Source of the DNA: Candidatus Leptofilum gracile
GTDB taxonomy: Bacteria > Chloroflexota > Anaerolineae > Promineifilales > Promineifilaceae
NCBI GenBank assembly: GCA_016713825.1
Contig: JADJOJ010000011.1
Span: forward strand, 405,677 to 469,676
DNA: 64,000 nucleotides
Direction of reading: 5' to 3'
Positions 17,591 through 26,830 of this stretch are shown here, piece after piece. Below the pieces are notes generated by a model. The model worked only from the letters and a program-made list of their open reading frames with translations, did not search any database and was not told where the DNA came from. The position numbers and the translations under genes are program-made. Within the stretch, counting starts at the first letter, position 1. Each line of letters begins with the position of its first letter.

Positions 17591-19665
17591 GCTTTTGAAT
17601 TGCCATTTCCATTAACTGGAAGCCGGATGATGAAGGTGGTGCCTTCATCTCTGGCGCTAACCACGTTAATTTCACCGCCGTGTTGTTCGATGATGCGGTG
17701 GGTGGTGGCTAGCCCCAGCCCGGTTCCCTTGCCAGGGTCTTTTGTGGTGTAAAAAGGCTCGAAGATGTGGGCCAGTTCGGCCTGAGACATCCCTTTGCCG
17801 TTGTCCTGGACGATGATTTGCACATGGTCTTTTTCGCCATCTAGCCGGGTGGTGATGGCGATTTGACGATGACGTGGCATTTGGTGGACAGCATCCCGGG
17901 CATTGACGATGAGGTTGAGCCAGACACTTTTGAGGTGTTCCCAACTGGCGACAATGGGGGGGAGGTCATCGGCCATGTATTGGATGACTTCGGCATCGGC
18001 TGTGTTGAGCTGATACCGTACCAGGTCCAGGGTTTGCCGAATAGAATGGTTGACATCACCTTCGGTAAGGGTGTAATGCTCTTGCCGGGCAAAATCTAGC
18101 AGGCCGCGTACCACTTTGGTGGCGCGGTCTCCGGCGCGGGCAATGAGATCAACTGCTTCAAAATTGTCATCTTCTGGGGGGATGAACATTTTGAGCATTT
18201 CGGCATTGGCGTTAATGGCGGTAAGTGGGTTGTTTATTTCGTGGGCAACGCCAGCGGCGAGTTGGCCGATGGCGGCGAGTTTGCCTGCTTGCAGGAGTGA
18301 ACTTTCCAGGCGGCGCTCCTCGGTTCTGTCTTGCCAGAGGATGACGGCGCGGGCGGAGCTGGCTTGTTTGCTGGGGATGGGGTAGGCGTTGACATCCCAT
18401 TCGCGGGGGAGATGGTCTTCCCCTTTCCAGTTAATGGTCCAGCGTTGAGCCTGTTTGTGGGCCAGGGTTTTGGCGGCCAGGCAATGATCGCAGGGTTGGC
18501 TGCGCTTGAAGAAGGTTTGGTAACAAATTTTGTTGACCAGGTGTTCGGGGACGGTATCCAGTTCGTCGGCTTTGCTTTTGTTGATGCCCACCAGGAGCCA
18601 GTCGTCATTGATGGTGTAGATGGGGTGGGGGATGCCGTCGATGAGTGCCTGGAGGGTGTTGCGGCTTTCTAGCATTTCTTGCTGGCGTTGGCGGATGCGG
18701 GTGAAGAGCCAGGCGTTTTCGATGGCTTCGCTGATGGAGCTGGCGAGTGAGGCGAAGAGGTCGAGATCGACGTCGGTGAACTGGTCGTCGGTTTTGTTGA
18801 AGGCGTTGATGAGGCCAACGGGACGGCCGCGCACCACGAGTGGGGCGGCGATGAGGGTGGTGACGTGGAAGTTGGGCGGGGCGTCGATTTCGGGTTGGAA
18901 ACGGCCGTCTTCCTGCGGATTATTTAGCACTACGGCCGTTTGCTCCTGAAACGCACTGCCAAAAATGCCGCTGCCAACGGGGATGGTGGGAACGGCCGTT
19001 ACCGGCAGTGGGCCGCCGCGCCCGTGCAAATTTTGGTACCGCAATTGCATCCCACCCTCTACCATCAGCACCCCGGCCAGCTCCACACCCAGCAGTTGAT
19101 CTACACCCTTCACAGCTTCTGCCAATACTTCGTTGAACTCCAGCGTAGCTGCCACTGTTTGGCCGATGCGGTTGAGCGAGGCAAGCTGCTGGCTTTGCCG
19201 CTGCAGCTGTTTTTCTAGCTGCTGCGTGCGCAAAATGGTGTTAACCCGCGCCAGCAATTCTTGGGGCCGGTATGGTTTGGTGATGTAATCATCGGCCCCG
19301 GCGGTGAGCGCTTCTACTTTTTCGCTGCTGCCCGCAGCGGCCGTCAGCAGCACCACGCGCGTGTAGCGCAGCGTTTCGTGGTCACGAATCCAGTTGAGTA
19401 CGTCTAGACCAGAGAGGTTGGGCATGCGCATGTCGAGCAAAACGAGGTCGATTTCGGTGGTCTCATCCGCCACGGTCGCCTGCAAAAAGTCAATCGCCTC
19501 CTGCCCGTCGGGCACGGCCGAAACCAGGAAGTTGGCTTTTTTCATTAAGAAATCAGCCAGGGACTCCGCAATTTCCGGTTCGTCATCGACGATCAGGATA
19601 TGAGACTGCTTTTGCATTTGCGTGGGGATGGTAACGGCCGTTTTCACCCCATTTTGTTCCGACAC
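17587..19665 (-). CDS. hybrid histidine kinase (REC-GAF-PAS-HisKA-HATPase)
   Basis: 692 residues. REC domain at ~20-145 (HILIVDDEPEIAESLADFL, phospho-Asp78 in LVLLDMRMPN, Lys in DDYITKPYRPQELLARV). GAF domain ~170-320, PAS-like ~330-450 with a CxxC pair (RSQPCDHCLAAK), HisKA with the H-box GVAHEINNPLTAINANAEML, and HATPase motifs DNGKGMSQAELAHIFEPFYTTKDPGKGTGLGLA. There are no transmembrane segments, so it is cytoplasmic. Its N-terminal receiver could take phosphate from another kinase. Co-transcribed with the OmpR-type regulator (20 bases upstream) and the PucR regulator (overlap). Confidence 0.93.
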   Translation of the reverse strand: MSEQNGVKTAVTIPTQMQKQSHILIVDDEPEIAESLADFLMKKANFLVSAVPDGQEAIDFLQATVADETTEIDLVLLDMRMPNLSGLDVLNWIRDHETLRYTRVVLLTAAAGSSEKVEALTAGADDYITKPYRPQELLARVNTILRTQQLEKQLQRQSQQLASLNRIGQTVAATLEFNEVLAEAVKGVDQLLGVELAGVLMVEGGMQLRYQNLHGRGGPLPVTAVPTIPVGSGIFGSAFQEQTAVVLNNPQEDGRFQPEIDAPPNFHVTTLIAAPLVVRGRPVGLINAFNKTDDQFTDVDLDLFASLASSISEAIENAWLFTRIRQRQQEMLESRNTLQALIDGIPHPIYTINDDWLLVGINKSKADELDTVPEHLVNKICYQTFFKRSQPCDHCLAAKTLAHKQAQRWTINWKGEDHLPREWDVNAYPIPSKQASSARAVILWQDRTEERRLESSLLQAGKLAAIGQLAAGVAHEINNPLTAINANAEMLKMFIPPEDDNFEAVDLIARAGDRATKVVRGLLDFARQEHYTLTEGDVNHSIRQTLDLVRYQLNTADAEVIQYMADDLPPIVASWEHLKSVWLNLIVNARDAVHQMPRHRQIAITTRLDGEKDHVQIIVQDNGKGMSQAELAHIFEPFYTTKDPGKGTGLGLATTHRIIEQHGGEINVVSARDEGTTFIIRLPVNGNGNSKA

Positions 19666-19685
19666 TGCTTACCTCATTTCTCGCA

Positions 19686-20396
19686 CTACTGGTCTGGATT
19701 CGACGTAAAGGTGTACCCGTGCCCTTGAATGGTGCGAATATACTTGGGATCGCTGGGTACTGGCTCAATTTTCTCGCGCAGATTTTTGATATGGGCTCGC
19801 ACCAGCTCCGGGCTGCCCGTATCGCGTGGGTAATCCCAAACATCTTGCAGCAGCTGCTGGCTGTTAAACACCTGATCGGCATTGCTCATCAAATGATATA
19901 GCAGATCAAATTGCACATTCGTTAACAAAGCTGTGCCGTTAGGCGTTGTCACCTTAAAGCTGCGGCAGTCCAACACAACCTGCCCGGCAATTACCTCCGC
20001 TGGTTTTTCTTCTTTTACATTTTTAGGTACAACCCGGCGTAAAATTGCCCGAACCCGCAGCTGAAGCTCTTCCATATTAAAAGGCTTACTCAAATAATCA
20101 TCTGCCCCCGCACGAAAACCTTCGATCTTGTCTTCATCTTTGGCTTTGGCAGTTAAAAAGAGTACAGGCAAATCTTGCAGCAACGGATCTCCCCGAATCT
20201 GCCGACACACCTGGTAGCCATCTGCTCCAGGCATCATAATATCCAATATGAACAGGTCCGGTTGATGACGACGTGCCAACTGCAACCCTTCTGTGCCGCT
20301 GTTTGATACCATAACGTGGTAACCATACAGTTTCAAAGCACGCTGCAAGGTACGGGAAACCAGTTCATCATCATCAATAACAAGAATGGTGGCCAT
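19686..20396 (-). CDS. OmpR/PhoB-type response regulator
   Basis: 236 residues. Receiver domain 1-120 (ATILVIDDDELVSRTL, phospho-Asp52 in LFILDIMMPGADGY, Lys in DDYLSKPFNMEELQLRV). C-terminal winged helix ~145-232 (VVLDCRSFKVTTPNGTALLTN to KYIRTIQGHGYTF). First gene of the kinase-PucR operon and the likely partner of the kinase. It lacks an effector beyond DNA binding. The gene-free stretch upstream (20397-20761) holds the operon promoter region and the convergent-side hairpin at 20586. Confidence 0.94.
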   Translation of the reverse strand: MATILVIDDDELVSRTLQRALKLYGYHVMVSNSGTEGLQLARRHQPDLFILDIMMPGADGYQVCRQIRGDPLLQDLPVLFLTAKAKDEDKIEGFRAGADDYLSKPFNMEELQLRVRAILRRVVPKNVKEEKPAEVIAGQVVLDCRSFKVTTPNGTALLTNVQFDLLYHLMSNADQVFNSQQLLQDVWDYPRDTGSPELVRAHIKNLREKIEPVPSDPKYIRTIQGHGYTFTSNPDQ

Positions 20397-20585
20397 GTGT
20401 ACTCCTCTGGCTGGGACGCAACAAAAATTTAAAGATCTGGTTCGTGTGCCGCGTCCTGACTATTATAAAAGATCATCTTATGTGAATCTGCCGCCGATAG
20501 TATAGCAGATTTTCGCCGGATGATAGGTTGAAAAGCAGAATTGACACAAATGTAAATGCAAAACCTTTCAGGCTTTCTACCCAAA

Positions 20586-20651
20586 TAAAAAGCCCCTGAA
20601 ATAAAAACAAATACCAGCGGCGGGCAGCTGTTTTACTCAGGGGCTTTGCTA
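20586..20651 (-). terminator. terminator of the pdh operon
   Basis: Stem AAGCCCCTGA/TCAGGGGCTT with a ~35-base loop; on the minus strand it is followed by TTTTTATTT. It lies ~110 bases past the end of the E2 gene. The rest of 20397-20761 shows no gene and no other clear signal. Confidence 0.7.
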
Positions 20652-20761
20652 GTTAAATGAACACGCTATCCAAAACAGCCACAGGGAAAAAAGAGCAGGT
20701 AGAGCGTTGTGGCCAACCTCAAAAATCTCTGCCTACGCTGAGGCCAATCTTCGGATAGGTA

Positions 20762-22051
20762 CTAAATTAACAGGCGCAACGGATCTTCCAAAATGCCTTT
20801 AAGCGTTTGCATATATTGAGCCGCTTCTGCCCCGTCTGTTACCCGGTGATCTGCGGAAAGGGTAGCCTTCATACGGGTTCCAATTGTGAGTTCACCATTG
20901 ACAACCACTGGCACTTGTTTGGCTGAGCCCACAGCCAGAATGGCTGCATGGGGCGGATTGATGATGGCCACAAAATGGTCCACTTCAAATGCGCCCAGGT
21001 TGCTTACCGTGAAGGTCGCCCCTTCCACATCTTCTGGCTTTACTTTTCCGTCACGGGCGCGGGCAATCATCTCTTTATGATCCTGGGCAATTTTGGAGAT
21101 GCTGGAGCCATCACTGCCTTTTTGCACAATGGTCAGCAAGCCGCCTTCGACGGCAACGGCCGTTCCCACATTAATCTCGTTGTGCAAAATAATCTTGTCG
21201 CCGCCAAAGCTGGCGTTGATATTCGGGTACTGCCGCAACGCCAGCGCCGTCGCCTTCACCACCAAATCGTTGACAGACACCTTCTGCTCCGCAGGCAAGG
21301 CATTGTTAATTTGCTTGCGTAGGTTGAGCGCCGCCGCCATATCAATCTCCGTGGTCACATAAAAATGCGGCACCGTCGTTTTGCTTTCCGTCATGCGCCG
21401 GGCAATCGCCTGACGCATTCGCGTGAGCGGTTTTTCGGTAGCCGTCGCTGGAGTGGGCACAGAGGCCATGGCTGGCTGCGGCGCGGCTTGCGCTGGTGCT
21501 GCCGCAGCGGCTACTGGTGCTGCCGCTGGTGGATTCTCCAGGTACGCTTCCACATCCACTTTGCGCACGCGCCCACCCGGGCCACTGCCCCCCACGCGAG
21601 ACAAGTCAACGGCGTGCTCTTCTGCCATGCGGCGCGCCACCGGTGTGGCCTTTACGCCATCTGGGAATTCCGCATTTAGCTCGCCAGCCGGGGCAGGCGC
21701 AGCTTTGGCCGCTTCGGCGGGGGCAGCTTCCGCTTGGGCTTCGGCCGGTTCCGGCGCAGCGGCGCTTTTGCTGCTGCCGCCACCGTTCCCCACCATGCCA
21801 GAAATATCCTCGCCTTCTGCACCAATGATGCCCAAATTGTCACCCACCGGAACCAGATCGCCCGTGTTGACCAATTGGGCCAGCAGGGTGCCCTCGGCAC
21901 GTGCCGTTAGCTCCTGCGTCACCTTGTCTGATTCGATTTCGGCCAGCACATCCCCTTTTTGTACCGAGTCACCCACCTGCTTGAGCCAGGTGCCCATCGT
22001 GCCTTCTTCCATATCGAAGCCCAGCGTGGGCATTTTGATAAATTCAGCCAT
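20762..22051 (-). CDS. pdhC: dihydrolipoamide acyltransferase (E2) of a pyruvate-type dehydrogenase
   Basis: 429 residues. One lipoyl domain at 1-76 with the lipoylated Lys in EIESDKVTQELT, an Ala/Pro-rich linker, the E1/E3-binding domain (VKATPVARRMAEEHAVDLSRVGGSGPGGRVRKVDVEAYL), a second linker, and the catalytic core with TFTVSNLGAFEVDHF and the active-site SADHRVTDGAEAA. Overlaps the stop of the E1-beta gene by one base. E3 is not in this window. Substrate is probably pyruvate, but acetoin or branched-chain 2-oxo acids cannot be excluded by sequence alone. Confidence 0.9.
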   Translation of the reverse strand: MAEFIKMPTLGFDMEEGTMGTWLKQVGDSVQKGDVLAEIESDKVTQELTARAEGTLLAQLVNTGDLVPVGDNLGIIGAEGEDISGMVGNGGGSSKSAAAPEPAEAQAEAAPAEAAKAAPAPAGELNAEFPDGVKATPVARRMAEEHAVDLSRVGGSGPGGRVRKVDVEAYLENPPAAAPVAAAAAPAQAAPQPAMASVPTPATATEKPLTRMRQAIARRMTESKTTVPHFYVTTEIDMAAALNLRKQINNALPAEQKVSVNDLVVKATALALRQYPNINASFGGDKIILHNEINVGTAVAVEGGLLTIVQKGSDGSSISKIAQDHKEMIARARDGKVKPEDVEGATFTVSNLGAFEVDHFVAIINPPHAAILAVGSAKQVPVVVNGELTIGTRMKATLSADHRVTDGAEAAQYMQTLKGILEDPLRLLI

Positions 22052-23031
22052 TATAAAATCTCCTTCACAGCGGCAATCACCCGATCGGCATTGGGCAAAG
22101 CGGCCCGCTCTAGCTCGCCAGAGTAGGGAGCCGGCACATCGTACTGGGCCACACGCTTAATGGGGGCGTCGATGTAATCAAACGCCTCGTCTTGCAGGCG
22201 GGCGGCAATTTCTGCGCCGATGCCGTAGGTTTGGTGACCAAATTCTACCACCACTGCCTTAAACGTCTTTTTGAACGATTCGATAACTGGCCCCATATCC
22301 AATGGCTGTAGGCTGCGCAGATCAATGATCTCGGCTTCGATGCCTTCTTTGGCCAGCGCTTTGGCCGCATCTAGCGAAACATGCAACCCTTCGCCGTAGG
22401 TGATGATCGTCACATCAGACCCTTCGCGCTTGACGTCGGAGACGCCAAGGGGGACGGTGAACTCTTCTTCTGGCACTTCGTCGCGCACTTTGGGTGATGT
22501 GTAAAGCGCTACCGGCTCGATGAACAGCACCGGGCCGTTGTCGCGAATGGCGGATTTGAGCAGCCCTTTGGCATCGTAGGGGGTGGCGGGGCAGACGACC
22601 TTGAGGCCAGGAAAATGGGCAAAGATGACATCTGGGGTGTGGCTGTGGGTAGCGCCCAGCTGCTTGCCGCCGCCGCCGGGAGCGCGAAAAACGATTGGGC
22701 AGTCGAACTGCCCGTTGAACATGTAACTTACCTTGGCAGCATGGTTGACAATGGCGTCGAACGCCACAAAGGCAAAGTTGATGGTCATAAATTCGGCAAT
22801 GGGGCGGGTGCCAGCCATGGCGGCACCGGTGGCGGCCCCGGCAATGGCCATTTCAGAGATGGGTGTGTCGCGGACGCGATTCTCGCCAAACTCTTCCAGA
22901 AAGCCTTTAGTGACGGCGTAGGTGCCACCCCAGGCACCCACTTCTTCACCCATGATGAATACATTTTCGTCGCGGCGCATCTCTTCGCGCAGTGCTTCGG
23001 TAATTGCTTCTCGTAATGTTAAACGGGCCAT
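22051..23031 (-). CDS. pdhB: pyruvate dehydrogenase E1 beta subunit
   Basis: 326 residues, standard length. Family marks: LREAITEALREEMRRDENVFIMGEEVGAWGGTYAVTKGF, the RDTPISEMAIAGAATGAAMAG segment, and the C-terminal transketolase domain (VVVEFGHQTYGIGAEIAARLQDEAFDYIDAPIKRV). Works as an alpha2beta2 E1 with the product of the upstream gene, decarboxylating the 2-oxo acid with ThDP. Two bases separate it from pdhA. Confidence 0.94.
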   Translation of the reverse strand: MARLTLREAITEALREEMRRDENVFIMGEEVGAWGGTYAVTKGFLEEFGENRVRDTPISEMAIAGAATGAAMAGTRPIAEFMTINFAFVAFDAIVNHAAKVSYMFNGQFDCPIVFRAPGGGGKQLGATHSHTPDVIFAHFPGLKVVCPATPYDAKGLLKSAIRDNGPVLFIEPVALYTSPKVRDEVPEEEFTVPLGVSDVKREGSDVTIITYGEGLHVSLDAAKALAKEGIEAEIIDLRSLQPLDMGPVIESFKKTFKAVVVEFGHQTYGIGAEIAARLQDEAFDYIDAPIKRVAQYDVPAPYSGELERAALPNADRVIAAVKEIL

Positions 23032-23033
23032 GT

Positions 23034-24011
23034 TTAGTTTGCCTCCGCATTGCTGGGGTAGATGTGGTCAAAGAGGGTGTCCAGGGCGGGCAGGGGGGAA
23101 TCATCGGAAAATTCGACGGCTTCATCTACTTCTTTGATCACTTTTTTATCGATGGCGACCAGATCGGCTTCTTTGACTTTGTGTTCTTGGAGCAGGTGAT
23201 TTTGCAAGGTGGCGATGGGGTCTTTTTCATCGCGCCATTTGTCCAGCTCGCCTTCGGGACGGTAGCGGGTGCGGTCACCGATGCTGTGGCCTTCGTAGCG
23301 GTAGGTCATCATTTCCAGGAACTGGGGGCCTTTGCCTTTGCGGCAGGCGTCGATTGCTTTTTCGGTGGCTTCGTAGACGGCAAAGATGTCCATGCCGTCA
23401 ACTTGTTTGCCGGGAATTTTGTACGCTTTGGCTTTGTCGATCATTTTGTGGGCGGCGGATGCTTTTTCGATAGAGGTGCCCATGCCGTATTTGTTGTTTT
23501 CGCAAATAAAGACGATGGGGAGGTCCCAAACGGCCGCCATGTTGAGCGATTCGTGGAAGTAGCCGATGTTGGTGGCCCCATCGCCAAAGTAGCAAAGGCA
23601 AACGTTGTCTGTGCCTTTGTATTTTTCGGCCAATGCCATGCCGGTGCCCAGGGAAATATGGGCCCCGACGATGCCGTAGCCACCCCAGAAGGTGCGCTCT
23701 TTGCTGGCGAGGTGCATGGAACCACCGCGCCCGCCAACGGCACCGGTGGCTTTGCCCATTAATTCGGCCATGACCTGGCTGGCGGGAATGCCTACGGCGA
23801 GGGCGTGGCCGTGATCGCGGTAGGCGGTGATGATATGGTCGCCTTTTTTGCGGGCGGCGATGGTGCCCACGGCGACGGCTTCTTGACCGATATAAAGGTG
23901 GAGGAAGCCTTTGATTTTACCTTCCAATTGGTACAGTTCGTCGCTGCGTTCTTCAAAGCGACGAATGAGCACCATTTGATGGTACCAATCGAGCAATGTC
24001 TCTTTGTCCAT
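23034..24011 (-). CDS. pdhA: pyruvate dehydrogenase E1 alpha subunit
   Basis: 325 residues from an ATG with an AAGGAG site. ThDP-binding motif GDGATNIGYFHESLNMAAVWDLPIVFICENN; substrate-channel region GSMHLASKERTFWGGYGIVGAH; the regulated-loop region YRYEGHSIGDRTRYR. First gene of the E1a-E1b-E2 operon. Its 5' side is a 410-base gene-free stretch carrying the promoter and the thrB terminator. Confidence 0.94.
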   Translation of the reverse strand: MDKETLLDWYHQMVLIRRFEERSDELYQLEGKIKGFLHLYIGQEAVAVGTIAARKKGDHIITAYRDHGHALAVGIPASQVMAELMGKATGAVGGRGGSMHLASKERTFWGGYGIVGAHISLGTGMALAEKYKGTDNVCLCYFGDGATNIGYFHESLNMAAVWDLPIVFICENNKYGMGTSIEKASAAHKMIDKAKAYKIPGKQVDGMDIFAVYEATEKAIDACRKGKGPQFLEMMTYRYEGHSIGDRTRYRPEGELDKWRDEKDPIATLQNHLLQEHKVKEADLVAIDKKVIKEVDEAVEFSDDSPLPALDTLFDHIYPSNAEAN

Positions 24012-24421
24012 TCAAATCTCCTTAGTAAGCCTTGGTAGATGTTCGTTTGTTGGTGGTTAGTGGCTGGCGGTTAGCCGTTTTTTTAGCAAAAGGTGGCTAT
24101 CTACCGGCGACCATTCATCAAAACAAGGCCCCAAAGTGTGGGAGTGGGCCTGTTTTTACCAACAGTTGGGAAAAAGGTTGTTTATGTGTGTTTCGTAACA
24201 AGCCAGCGAGTGCTTGATTTCACTTATACAAAACCCAATGGGTTTGTCTTGGTGTCGAATTTTGTAGGCCTACGAACAAGTTACCTGAGGATTTCAGGCA
24301 AAGGGGCAAATGGTTTTTGCTTTGCGTCGGTTAAATGTTTGCCTGGTTTGTTGTTCGTGCCTCATATTTTTGTTTGAATTGGTTGCTATGTCAACAACTG
24401 TTTAGTTTATCAAATTGTGGC
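24012..24421. other. gene-free stretch between thrB and pdhA
   Basis: 410 bases. I see a one-arm word repeat near 24049-24077 (GGTTAGT, GGCTGGC, GGTTAGC) and a hairpin at 24124-24152 (AGGCCC/GGGCCT, then TGTTTT on either strand) that could terminate thrB. Short plus-strand open frames here lack ribosome-binding sites and protein-like composition. Confidence 0.5.
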
Positions 24422-25336
24422 TTAGCTGGCGAGTATATTAATTTGGGCACCGATGGTGTCTATGGGCAGTACCCAGCTGTGGCTGGTGAGGTTGTGTTGT
24501 TGGAAAACGGCCGTTACCACCCCCACTATTTCCTCATGTTTGTCTGCGGCAAAGGCGATAAGGCTGGGGCCAGCGCCGCTAAGGGCCACGCCGGCGGCTC
24601 CGGCGGCGCTGGCGGCGCTGAAGGCGTCGGCCATGCCGGGGATGAGCGGCAGGCGGTATGGTTGGTGCAGGCGGTCTTGCATGGCCAGGGCGAGGGTGGG
24701 GTAATCGGCCGTTTCCAGGGCGCGGATGAGCAGTGGCAGGCGGCTGGCGTTGAAGATGGCATCTTGACGGCTGATTTGGGTGGGGAGGACGGCACGGGCA
24801 TCTTTGGTGAGCAGTTGGAAGTTTGGGGTAACGATGATGATTTGTTGGGCGGCGATGGGCAAGGGTTCGATATGTACCTGCTCATCGTGCATGACGCCGA
24901 GGACGAGGCCGCCGAGTAGGGCGGGGGCGACGTTGTCTGGGTGGCCTTCTTCGGCGGTGGCCATGTCTAGCAGTTGGGCCTGGGTGAAGGGGCTGTCCAT
25001 GAGGGCGTTGGCCCCAAGCAGCCCGGCAAGTACGGCCGTTGAGCTGCTGCCCAATCCGCTGCCAACAGGGATTTGGTTTTCTTGCTGAATGTGCAGGCCA
25101 GACGGCCGTTTGCCTAAACGTTCAAACAGGCAGTTGGCCATCTGGTAAACCAGGTTGGTTTCATCGGTGGGCACTTTTTCGGCGTCCAGGCCGGTCGCTT
25201 CGATGGTGAGGCTGGGGGTGGCAACGGCCGTAAAGGTGACCCGATTGTATAAAGCCAGGGCCAGCCCCAGGCAATCGAAACCGGGGCCAAGGTTGGCAGA
25301 GGTGGCAGGAATGGTGACGGTTACTTGTTTGTTCAT
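24422..25336 (-). CDS. thrB: homoserine kinase
   Basis: 304 residues from MNKQVTVTIPATSANLGPGFDCLGLALALYNRV, the typical GHMP-kinase N-terminus of ThrB. ATP-binding motif PVGSGLGSSSTAVLAGLLGANAL (central SGLGSSS), GHPDNVAPALLGGLVLG, and near the C-terminus ALSGAGPSLIAF. It phosphorylates homoserine for threonine synthesis. No other thr genes are adjacent. The longer open frame starts at an unsupported TTG, so the ATG at 25336 is preferred, although its ribosome-binding site is weak. Confidence 0.92.
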   Translation of the reverse strand: MNKQVTVTIPATSANLGPGFDCLGLALALYNRVTFTAVATPSLTIEATGLDAEKVPTDETNLVYQMANCLFERLGKRPSGLHIQQENQIPVGSGLGSSSTAVLAGLLGANALMDSPFTQAQLLDMATAEEGHPDNVAPALLGGLVLGVMHDEQVHIEPLPIAAQQIIIVTPNFQLLTKDARAVLPTQISRQDAIFNASRLPLLIRALETADYPTLALAMQDRLHQPYRLPLIPGMADAFSAASAAGAAGVALSGAGPSLIAFAADKHEEIVGVVTAVFQQHNLTSHSWVLPIDTIGAQINILAS

Positions 25337-25428
25337 GGCTCTATTTTGCCCCAATATTTACCCAGGGGCGAGAGGTCGTGGCGGCGTTTGCCCATCTTCC
25401 GGGGGGGAAAACTGAAAATGGTGGGGGT

Positions 25429-26736
25429 TTATGGTGGCGTAGGAGATTTAACGGTGACCACTTTGCCCGTGCCGCTGACGCGGAACTCCCAAAAGCCGCG
25501 CTTTTGTTGGGTTTCTAGCGGTGTTCCCACCTCGCCCTGGCGGATGCGCTGGCAGGGGAAGCCCAATTGACGTACGGCCGTTCCCAACCCCACACTACTT
25601 TCTGCGCCACCAAAACTTGGTCGGTCTAGCAGTACTACGTTGCTTTCTACGCCGCGCTGAGCCAACCGCACCAGCTCTGGCAGCCAGTTGGGCTGGGCAC
25701 TGGGGGTGATGAGGATAACGGCCGTTCCTCGCCGGGCAACGCGCCCCAAATCGAACAGCGCCGTCTGGAGGTTGGTGCGGCCTTCGGCATCCAGCAGGGC
25801 CAGCGCCCGCAGGATGCGCCACTGCTGCCCTTCGCCCCGGCCAGTGTGGACGATTTGGGGGGAACGGCCGTATCCCGCCAGCCCTACCGCCCGATTTTGC
25901 CGCACCGCCCGCGCCGCCAGCGAGGCAGCCAGCAAAACCGCCTGCTCAATCGTGCCCTGGGCGCCGCTGCCCAGCTGCACCGCCGCCTCACAATCCAGCA
26001 AAATCCAGATGTCGCCGGTGGCGTCCTGGTCAAATTCGCGCACCATCAGGCTGTTGCGATGGGCCGAAATGGGCCAATGAATCCAGCGCAGCGGGTCGCC
26101 GTGCTGGTAATCGCGCACGGTGGCGGCGTTGGTGGTGGCCTGCCAGCTGCGCTGCCGCAGCCGCGCCTGGCCGCTGCTGCTGCCGGTTGGCAGGGGAATG
26201 GGCAGCTGGCCGTGAATGGGCGGGTGGATGATGATCTCTTCGGTTTGGCTGTAAAAATGGGTCAGCTGGAACAGGCCAAATGGGTCGCTGCTGCGGATGG
26301 CCCAGGGGCCGAGCGAGAATTGGCCACGCTGCTGGCAAACGGCCGTTTCTCGCCAATGATCGGTTTGCTGGGGGGGGATGCTGCGGACAACGGCCGTTTT
26401 GTACCCTGGAATCGTCGTGTAGTCGATAACCTCAACCCACAGCGCCGGAATTGCGCTGTTGTTGCGCAGTTCAAACAGCTCTTCTAGCTGGTCGCCCACG
26501 GCCACCCAGCCAAAGCGCAATTTCCGGCTGCCGTGCAGGTGCGCCGCCAGCTGCCGTACCCAAATGTAGCCCACCACAAACAGCCCGCCCAGGCCGATCA
26601 GCAGCGTGTTCCACACCCGGCTGGGCAGCAAAAAAGCGGCGGCCAGCACCAAAACAAAGCCCACCAGCGGCAGGCGCAGCTGTAGGGTGATACTGGTTTT
26701 GTTAGATGGGGGGTGGGGGAACGGCCGTTCGTCCAT
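25429..26736 (-). CDS. DUF58 protein with two N-terminal membrane helices
   Basis: 435 residues from the ATG at 26736. Two membrane segments at ~20-60 (LPLVGFVLVLAAAFLLP, WNTLLIGLGGLFVVGYIWV), then a beta-rich region, then the DUF58 signature DYQHGDPLRWIHWPISAHRNSLMVREF followed by a von Willebrand A-like fold (DIWILLDCEAAV with a metal-site-like start). DUF58 proteins usually sit with MoxR ATPases; here none is adjacent, but a second DUF58 gene at 57.2 kb has one. Divergent from the DGR target gene. Five ACGGCCGT octamers lie inside it and more at its ends, which is unusually dense. Confidence 0.85.
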   Translation of the reverse strand: MDERPFPHPPSNKTSITLQLRLPLVGFVLVLAAAFLLPSRVWNTLLIGLGGLFVVGYIWVRQLAAHLHGSRKLRFGWVAVGDQLEELFELRNNSAIPALWVEVIDYTTIPGYKTAVVRSIPPQQTDHWRETAVCQQRGQFSLGPWAIRSSDPFGLFQLTHFYSQTEEIIIHPPIHGQLPIPLPTGSSSGQARLRQRSWQATTNAATVRDYQHGDPLRWIHWPISAHRNSLMVREFDQDATGDIWILLDCEAAVQLGSGAQGTIEQAVLLAASLAARAVRQNRAVGLAGYGRSPQIVHTGRGEGQQWRILRALALLDAEGRTNLQTALFDLGRVARRGTAVILITPSAQPNWLPELVRLAQRGVESNVVLLDRPSFGGAESSVGLGTAVRQLGFPCQRIRQGEVGTPLETQQKRGFWEFRVSGTGKVVTVKSPTPP

Positions 26737-26830
26737 GGATCGATTGTGACACAATTAAACAAATCCGCAATCTTCATCCCAGCCGTTTTACCTGTGCTAA
26801 AATAGCATCACCAAACAGGAGGTCGTGTTT